Source of the DNA: Heterobilharzia americana
Lineage: Eukaryota > Platyhelminthes > Trematoda > Strigeidida > Schistosomatidae
DNA length: 64,000 nucleotides
Direction of reading: 5' to 3'
NCBI GenBank assembly: GCA_944470555.2
Contig: OX104134.1
Coordinates: forward strand, 111,656,701-111,720,700
Below, piece after piece: positions 56,908 through 64,000 of this stretch. Under the pieces are notes generated by a model. The model did not search any database, was not told the origin of the DNA, and worked only from the letters and a program-made list of their open reading frames with translations. A program made the position numbers and the translations under genes. Position 1 is the first letter of the stretch. Each line of letters starts with the position of its first letter.

Positions 56908-59900
56908 CATGGTATTCTTGACTTAACTAGTTCAATAGTTACTAGCCGGTCCTAAGCCCGAATAAAGAGGGAAGGTTGGGCATAGGGCTAGCAACCCTAC
57001 CCCGGGAAACCAATCCAACCGCTAAAGAAACTTCAAAGCACAAACAAAAACAAAACTATTCCTCACTGGAATCGAAAAGATAAAATGACGCCAGTTGGTG
57101 AAAGCCTTCGGGAAGCCAATTGGTCGATGTATCTTCACCTCTCTCGATGAAAGCGAAAGTAAATATGGGGACATGGAATGTCCGCATGATGTTTGAACCC
57201 AGCAAGGCAGCCCAGATTGCAAACGAGATGAAGAGGTATCACATTGAAGTGCTTGGAATTTGCGAAAGCAGATGGAATGGGAGTGGACTCTCCAAACTGT
57301 CAACTGGAGAATCAATAATCTACTCTGATATTGTCACCCAGACGACAACCACGAGCACAGCACACTGAGTTATGGAGTGGCTACCATGATGTCTCCAACA
57401 GCATCGAAGGCTCTCATGCAGTGGGAACCAATCTCCTCCTCCACAGTCGGGATCATGACAGCAAGATTCAACTCAAAAGGAAGGAAGGCCACAATCATAC
57501 AATGCTATGCACCTACAAATAGTGCAGATGACGAGAAGAAGGAGGAGTTCTACAGACAACTTCAATCAACACTGGACAAGACGTCAGTTGGCGATATCAA
57601 AATTCGGATGGATGACATGGATGCCAAACTGGGAGCGGACAACACAGGAAGAGAACTGTGCATGGGTCGAGAAGCGCTCGGTGAAATGATGAAAGAGAAT
57701 GGAGAATTGTTTGCAGACTTCTGTGCATTCAATGATTTGGTGATTGGAGTCAGGCACTGTGTTCAAACACAAGGATATCCACAAAGTGCCATAGATCTCA
57801 CCAGATGGACACACTAAAAGTCAAATCGACTTTATCTCAATCTCAAGAAAATGGAGACGCAGTCTACTTGACACAAGGTCAAGAAGAGGAGCAGATGTAG
57901 GTTCAGACCACTCCCTCTCTAGTGCAAGGAACCTACCTTCCGAATCAGGTGAAAAGCCTTCAGGGAAGTTGGTGATGGACCAAAGTTCAAGTTCAACACC
58001 CACAACAGAAACTGAACTGAAGGACGAAACTACAAAAGAAATCTTCACATCAGTCAGCCATCAAGACAAAATGGGAGATATCGAGGAAGATCCCTGAAGA
58101 AACCTGTGTGGATGAACACTGGGAGTCTTTGAAAGCTATGTGGAAAGAAACCTGCACAGCCGTATTAGGAAGGAAGAAGAAAGAAGATAAGGAATGGATT
58201 GCAATGGATACATGGGAGAGAAGGATGGTGAAGCAGAAGATAAACCAGTGCAGTGCAAGGATGAACGAGGAGAAGAGGAACTGAGTACAATGTATAAAAC
58301 ACTATACTGGACAAAGAAGTGAAGAAGAGTGGACGGAAAGACAAAAGACACTTTTACGAAACACTGGCAAGTGAAGCAGAACAGGCTGCAGGTAAGAGAG
58401 ACCTGATAACATTGTATCAAATAACCAGGTTGCTATCTGGCAGGGAAGAGATCAACACAGACGAAACCAATAGAAGATGATGACGAAAATTTAATTACGA
58501 AAAAAGAGAAACAAAGGAAACAATGGGCTGACCACTTCAAGAAGCTCTTGAATCGATCACCACCACCACCTGCACTCTTCCAGAAATACCATCTACAGCC
58601 CAGCCGCCGAACTACAAGTGGACATAAATCCTCCAACAAAAGTGAAAGTCCTGAACGCCATGAGGCTACTGAAATGTGGGAAAGCAGCAGGACCAGACGG
58701 GATCCCACCAGAAGCACTGAAAACAGACGCAGAGACAACAGCGGACATGCTCACACCACACCACTATTGCAGAAGGTTTGCAAGGAAGGAAGAGAAGGTA
58801 CCTGGCTAGTGATTGGAAGAAGGGTTACCTTGTCAAACTGCCGAAGAAGGGCGACCTCAGTGTTTGCAAGAACTGGTGCGGAATCACTCTCCTGTCCACC
58901 CAAAGCAAGCAAAATATTAAGCCGCATCATCCTGGAGAGGCTAAAGGACGTGCTAGATTCAAAACTACGACCGGAACAGGCTGGCTGGCTGGCTGGATTC
59001 AGGAAGTACAAATCATGTGCCGACCAAATTGCAACGCTTCGCATCATCATAGAACAGAGTATGGAATGGCAGTCAAGTGGGGAGGTCTACCTCAACTTTA
59101 TCAACTTTGAGAAGGCCTTTGACAGCGTCGACCGAGAGGTAATTTGGAAACTGTTTCAATGCTACAGAATACCACAAACCTTTATCAGCCTCATTCAACA
59201 ACTATATGAAGACGCCACATGCCAGCCAAGTAATTCACAATGGGAAGCTCAGTGATGCTTTTGAAGTGAAGACGGAAGTGAAATAAGGCTGTCTACTATC
59301 ACCCATGATATTCCTGATTGTGGTCGACTGGCTCGTGCAGCAAACAGTGGGGAGCGAGAAGAGGGGGATACACTGGACTGTGGAAAAGAACCTAGAAGAT
59401 CTGGATTTCGCCGATGACTTGTGTCTAATGTCACACAAACTTGAAGATCTACAGACGAAAACTAACAAGTTGGCAGAAGAGGCAGGGAGGGAAGACGGGA
59501 CTTCAGGTGAATATAGAGAAGACAGAAGTGGTGAAGATACCACACCAACAACAACAACAAACTCCAATCACCATCAATGGACGAAACTAAAATGAAGTAA
59601 CCTCCTTCACCTATCTAGGCAGCAGTGTTTCAACTACAGGCGGGACAGACGAGGATGTCAGCCAGCCAGGATTGGACAAGCAAGACAGGCGATCATTAAC
59701 CTGAAATCAGTGTGGAGATCTTCTGCACTCAGCATGTGGAACAAGATGCTGATTTTCAACACTAACGTCAAGTCAGTGCTTCTATATGGTTCAGAGACTT
59801 GGCGCGTTACGAAAGGGATTTCCAATAAACTACAGACATTCATCAACAACTGCCTGCGCTGGCCTGTTACTGAAGATCAGATGGCCAGAATGATAAGAAT

Positions 59901-60240
59901 AAGCAACAAGGAACTCTGGCTGGGAACGAACCAACCAAGAACCTATCACCCAACAAATATGCACTGGAAGGAAGTGGAGATGGATTGGGCATACACTGAG
60001 AAAGACGACTGGGGACATCACGCGTCAGGCCAGTTGCTCGAGTGGAACGCCGATGGGAAGCGACGAGTTGAGCGTCCTAGCTGAGGGTGACATGGAGGAG
60101 ATCGTGCGAGGAGGAAATGAGAGCTTGTGGACTGTCGTGGAGCCAGGTTGAAAAGATTTCAGAGAACAGAGCGCATTGGAGACGTGCTAGTGAGGCCCTA
60201 TATTCCATTAGGAATCCAAGGGACAAAATAATAATTATAA
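56908..60240 (+). mobile_element. Family A RTE-like retrotransposon, copy A4
   Basis: Base-by-base very close to copy A3 from CTAGCCGGTCCTAAGCCCG (near 56942) to GGAATCCAAGGGACAAA (60211-60227), sharing its endonuclease frameshifts. It has the longest intact RT frame in the window: 58548-59255 (235 codons), with GLPKKG-type block in another frame, LRPEQAGW, and FINFEKAFDSVDREVIWKLF. TGG at the A3 stop position. FADD at 59407-59418. Tail is AATAATAATTATAATAACAATAATAATAA-like, of the microsatellite type. Still inactive because the endonuclease and RT frames are split. Confidence 0.9.
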
Positions 60241-60299
60241 TAACAATAATAATAAGGTCCAAATGAGCATCACATAACTAAAAACAGTACAATCTTTAG

Positions 60300-62800
60300 T
60301 GTGGTACCAGATAAAGTGCCCCCCATGGTTGTCATAAGAAGACTTATTTCCTTTCTTGTGGACTAGAATGATCAGTGTCGCATATCAGTATGATGGCACT
60401 ACCTCTTTCTCCTGTTATTCTACTCAATTTTCTACCTCCATTTTTATCAGGTTCAGCTGCTTCACATCGTTTTACGTTCGACATAGCCTTCTCAATTTCG
60501 ACAAGAGTCGGTGGACCGACGTCTACGTCCCATTCGGGTTGCGACTGACTGGTGACTGGGAAACTGAAGCGTTGCTGTGGGTCAGTGAGACTGTGCTTCA
60601 GTGTTCCGCCCAACGTTCTAGCCGTCTGTCCGGGAAGGTTAGCAGTGTAGCGTCCTTTTCAGTGACGGTTTCACTAACCATCGTCTTCTTGTTGGTATCC
60701 TTAATTGGCCTAAACAGTTACCGGGTGTTGCCTAACGCTGATGCCTTCTTCACCTCTCTCACTTTCGCAACCCACCACTGCTCGCGATAATCACGAAGAC
60801 TTTTTATCATAAATATATTTGTAATGAATGTCTACACACAACGGTAATCTTTCAAGCAAAATTACTGAAAAAACAGATTATAAATGGATTTGAAATAGCT
60901 TGATTCTCTCCAAAGAGTACAAATTTTTGGTGGATATAGTTGCAAAGACTTAATCTATTTACCACTAACTTCATTTTACTCTTCATTATGGTCACAGCCA
61001 ACTAGAATCAATAATCTAGCATAAATCATTTCATGTTTCTTAACCTTCATGTGCAGGTTACCATCAGCCGTCATTACCACTGCTTCTATAGCAGACTTAA
61101 AATCACGCCAGGTTTCCGCAGGATGAGCATTGCGGTCACGTTCAGGTAACTGTTTAGTTAAACCTTCCCCAAATGCGTACGTAGCGCATCTCATCTACCA
61201 ATCGCGCATAGACAGAGTTCATTTTCTCCTTTTTTCTGTGACTCGTAACGCGCAAACATACACGAGCCCAAACTACCCCATAGTTGCAGTTCAAACTTGT
61301 ACTTCAGAAAGAGCGGCAATCCTCCACCGATCCTATCGAACGATGACCTGTAACAATATGATCTGTCTGTGTCCATCGTTGGTTTGACGTTGGTGGACGC
61401 CAAATGACAGTGTCTCACTTCATGCCTAAGGTTATTGCTGGCCACAAACAAGTGACTGTCAAAACAAAATTGCAACAGACAATCACCATCGTCGGTTCGT
61501 TGGCATGGGATTCCGGAGATACCTCCCAGATGCCTTTTCGATTAGTTCAACTTCCTTACTCGAGCGTTGAAGTCACCTGGCATTATGACTCCGTCTAAGC
61601 GCTTTACTTTCCATAGTAAGAGTGACAGCTTCTCGTAGAATTCATCATTCGCATCATCCGAACTTCAGTTGGTTGGTGCATAAGCGGAGATTAAGAATAG
61701 GGATCAGTTGATCTCAAAGCACTACCTAGTCCTTATAGATCCATTCAGTTGAACAGCATATACATATGGCTGTTGACTGGTATGCAGTCGAGAAGTGCAC
61801 TTTCTGCTCTACAACTCAATGCTATGCCAACACCAGTGAGTCCACAAGAGCTGGCAATTGGGTCATCGGATAATCTCGAGGTGAATTTCGAAGATTCCAC
61901 ACCTTGGACAGGTGAACTAAATTTAATAACCACAGTCGGATCCTGTACACCAGTCTCAGATTCACAGCGTACACCCTTGACTAGAGATTCCAGAGTTCTT
62001 GGTAGTGATGCTTGCTGTTGGATTTTGCATAGAGTTTGGTGGTTGAAAGCTGCAACATGAAATCGATGGTGGGTGTGAGGGTCTTAGGAGACTAGGAATG
62101 AGGTTTCGATAATTTTGATCGTTGACAATGATTGCAGATTGAGGGGTTGGGATAGGTGTAAGAGTTCTAATATTGTTATTAGGAGGTGAATGTAAGGTCG
62201 TAGACAAAGTTGAGTGGAATAGGCTATCTTTGATTCCGTCTAGTGTACTACTGAAAACATGTGGGGGGACTGACACTTTTTGGCTCCCCGTAGAAGGCTA
62301 TTTCCTCTTAAGACACCTGCAAGAGAAAAAGTTTTGTGACCACAGGGTACATGCATCATCTGCTCGAGGCCTAACATAGTCTTTCTAGGATTTTTGGTGA
62401 GATTTAATTTTTTTAACGCTGCATAGAGAAAACCCATACTACCGGGAGGCCGTGAAAGGGGGAGGAGCGTCCTTCTTTTAGGTTAAAATTTTCTAAGCAC
62501 CCCATTACAATAGGGAAGACAGGATCATCATGGTACAGTTGGTCATCCAAGGGGAAGCAGCCTACATTTGTCAAATGCCAGTCAGTCTGCAGTACGACTT
62601 CGCACTCGGACACCCATCATAGGGTAGCAATTTGCACTATTACGGTAACTGCTTTATGTCTAACCCCAATCCAACAGACTTTTCGGATATAGTGGGACCT
62701 CGAGGGAACAAGCGTTCCAGTAGCATAGTTTGCTGTGGTATTCAGGCTGGATCACCACACCAAGGTAGCAGCTATCGGTCGGCAGCGAGTCAAGATGGTC
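60300..62800 (-). mobile_element. Family B 5' half and RT entry
   Basis: Minus strand from 62800: leader (62500-62800), N-terminal region, [13 protein letters not shown] near 61780-61820, endonuclease [20 protein letters not shown] near 61410-61475, linker, and RT entry VGPPTLVEIEKAMSNVKRCE near 60450-60530. About 170 bp of AT-rich sequence (60806-60975) is inserted in the linker relative to the other copies. The part 61305-62145 is almost identical to 35205-36045, whereas both flanks are clearly more diverged. Confidence 0.8.
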
Positions 62801-62907
62801 ACTTTTGATGTGACGAGCCAATTTATGTCGTACCACTGATCATGAACTCAGCAACGGAACTGAAGTTCTCATTGAAAAAAGTGGTATGATGGTGTCTAAC
62901 TTCCATG

Positions 62908-63075
62908 GTCTTCAAATTTCACGACAAAGTATTTCAGCTAACAGGAGTAGCGATGGGATCTTTAATATTCCCTACCATAGCAGACATTTGGGAGAAAATG
63001 GGATTAGAAAGGTCCCCACCGACCTCAAAATTATGGTGGCGATACGTAGATGACACACTGTTGAGGTCAGAATAA
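62908..63075 (+). mobile_element. Penelope-like RT fragment (motifs B and C)
   Basis: One open frame reads VFKFHDKVFQLTGVAMGSLI, FPTIADIWEKMGLE, then LWWRYVDDTL and a stop. GVAMGS is RT motif B and YVDD the catalytic motif C, in the arrangement of Penelope-like elements. It is flanked by family B sequence on both sides. Confidence 0.75.
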
Positions 63076-63109
63076 ATCCAGTTTATCATATCATCATCAA
63101 GAACAATAT

Positions 63110-64000
63110 AAAACCTGGTATCACTGAGTAACGGTCCAAGTTGCCACATTTCATATCAGCACATCAAGTAACAAGGCAATAAAATGGAAGATAAGGAAGG
63201 ATAATCAGTCAAAGGAAGCAGCAGTAAAAGAGAGGAAGGAAGAATGAGATTAAGTAAAGCGGTTCTAATGAGGATAATGTGTATGCATCTGCACCACTGA
63301 CATCGTTTCTCAGCCATATCACCTAACATCTCCAACCACTGGTTTCCCTTGTTCCCCGGACCCCATCCGGCTAGTCTGCAGCCCCCTTCATGGCTCAAAT
63401 GAACATTCAAGCATTGATGTCATGTTTCGAGCTAGTCATCCTTGGCTTTTTTCCAGCCTGAATCTACTTCGATCAACATTGTACGACGAGACAGATGATG
63501 AGTAGGCATACGTAACACGTCCTAGCCATCTCGGTCGATGAATGTTCACAACAGCATCAACTGTTCTGCCTGACTCGCGCGTCAACACCATGAAAGACGG
63601 CCAATGTTACGAAGGCAGCGATGGTCAAGTACCTGAAGCCTTCTCGTATCTTCTACTTTTAATGGTCATGTTCCACAGTCATAAAGGAGAGAAGAGCTGA
63701 CTGCATCGTTATGACTGAATCGTAGACCCATCCTGCTAATTATCGTCGCTCTTTTCCATCTCTTTAGCCTTCGCTGACCACCGCTGTTCGCGGTTATTTT
63801 GTCAGTCTAAATTTGAGTTGTGTCCACTCCTCATTGTACCCACAGGCTACAGAGATGCACTCACGTGCATCCATTAATGTAGAAGCTGCTGATATCCACT
63901 GGCTCTTTTAACCACTCTTCGAGATCCGGTTAGGGTATTCAACGCTGTTTTTAAAGCAGACTGGAGATGGAACCAAGCCTCTTCTGGATAAGTGATAGTG
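63110..64000 (-). mobile_element. Family B fragments (3' end and linker)
   Basis: 63125-63410 minus strand: CRLAGWGPGNKGNQWLEMLG and QWCRCIHI, the family B C-terminus and 3' UTR. 63410-63990 is more decayed; near 63760-63990 it matches the endonuclease-RT linker (EEAWFHLQSALKTALN on the minus strand), so at least two pieces are joined. Continues to the window end. Confidence 0.65.

Overview
This is eukaryotic DNA from a trematode, most likely a blood fluke of the genus Schistosoma. The reasons are the dense non-LTR retrotransposon families of the fluke type, Penelope-like fragments, tRNA-derived SINEs, and split host genes that contain both very short introns (35 bp in one gene) and multi-kilobase introns filled with transposons. 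I cannot name the species from sequence alone. No bacterial features, rRNA, CRISPR array or convincing functional tRNA gene was seen.

Two host genes can be supported, arranged head to head. On the minus strand, three exons between 3659 and 11667 encode a Neuralized-domain protein of the NEURL2 (Ozz) type; its 3' end lies left of the window. On the plus strand, seven exons between 19660 and 40897 encode a complete 527-residue atlastin, the dynamin-like GTPase that fuses ER membranes. All seven exons join in frame at GT/AG boundaries. Its G1, RD and membrane-hairpin segments are intact, and a 35-bp intron splits the DTQG switch motif.

Everything else is mostly transposon sequence. Family A is an RTE-like element of about 3.3 kb (EN start MGTWNVRTM, FADD-type RT). 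It has four copies: A1 5327-8800 (+), A2 30778-33906 (-, 5' truncated), A3 42047-45385 (+) and A4 56908-60240 (+). A1 and A2 share the same lesions, and A3 and A4 share another set. Family B is a second APE-endonuclease/RT element with YADD and a GRCRLPGWGP-like end. It is present as at least fifteen fragments in both orientations; the fullest is 48405-52690. Some of its modules are almost identical between copies while their flanks have diverged, which suggests gene conversion or very recent rearrangement.

Other elements are a palindromic Penelope-like locus with a GIY-YIG nuclease (29236-30685, in atlastin intron 5), two Penelope RT fragments (45.4 and 62.9 kb), a Ty3/Gypsy RNase H-integrase relic (atlastin intron 6), a CR1/Jockey-like relic (16.7-19.1 kb), a tRNA-derived SINE family, and AT and ATT microsatellites.

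Layout: 0-4.4 kb, family B remnants, SINEs and NEURL2 3' exons; 4.4-15.6 kb, A1 and family B mosaic within and upstream of NEURL2; 16.7-19.1 kb, CR1-like relic; 19.66-40.9 kb, atlastin with TE-filled introns; 42-64 kb, an almost gene-free transposon mosaic with several long inverted repeats.
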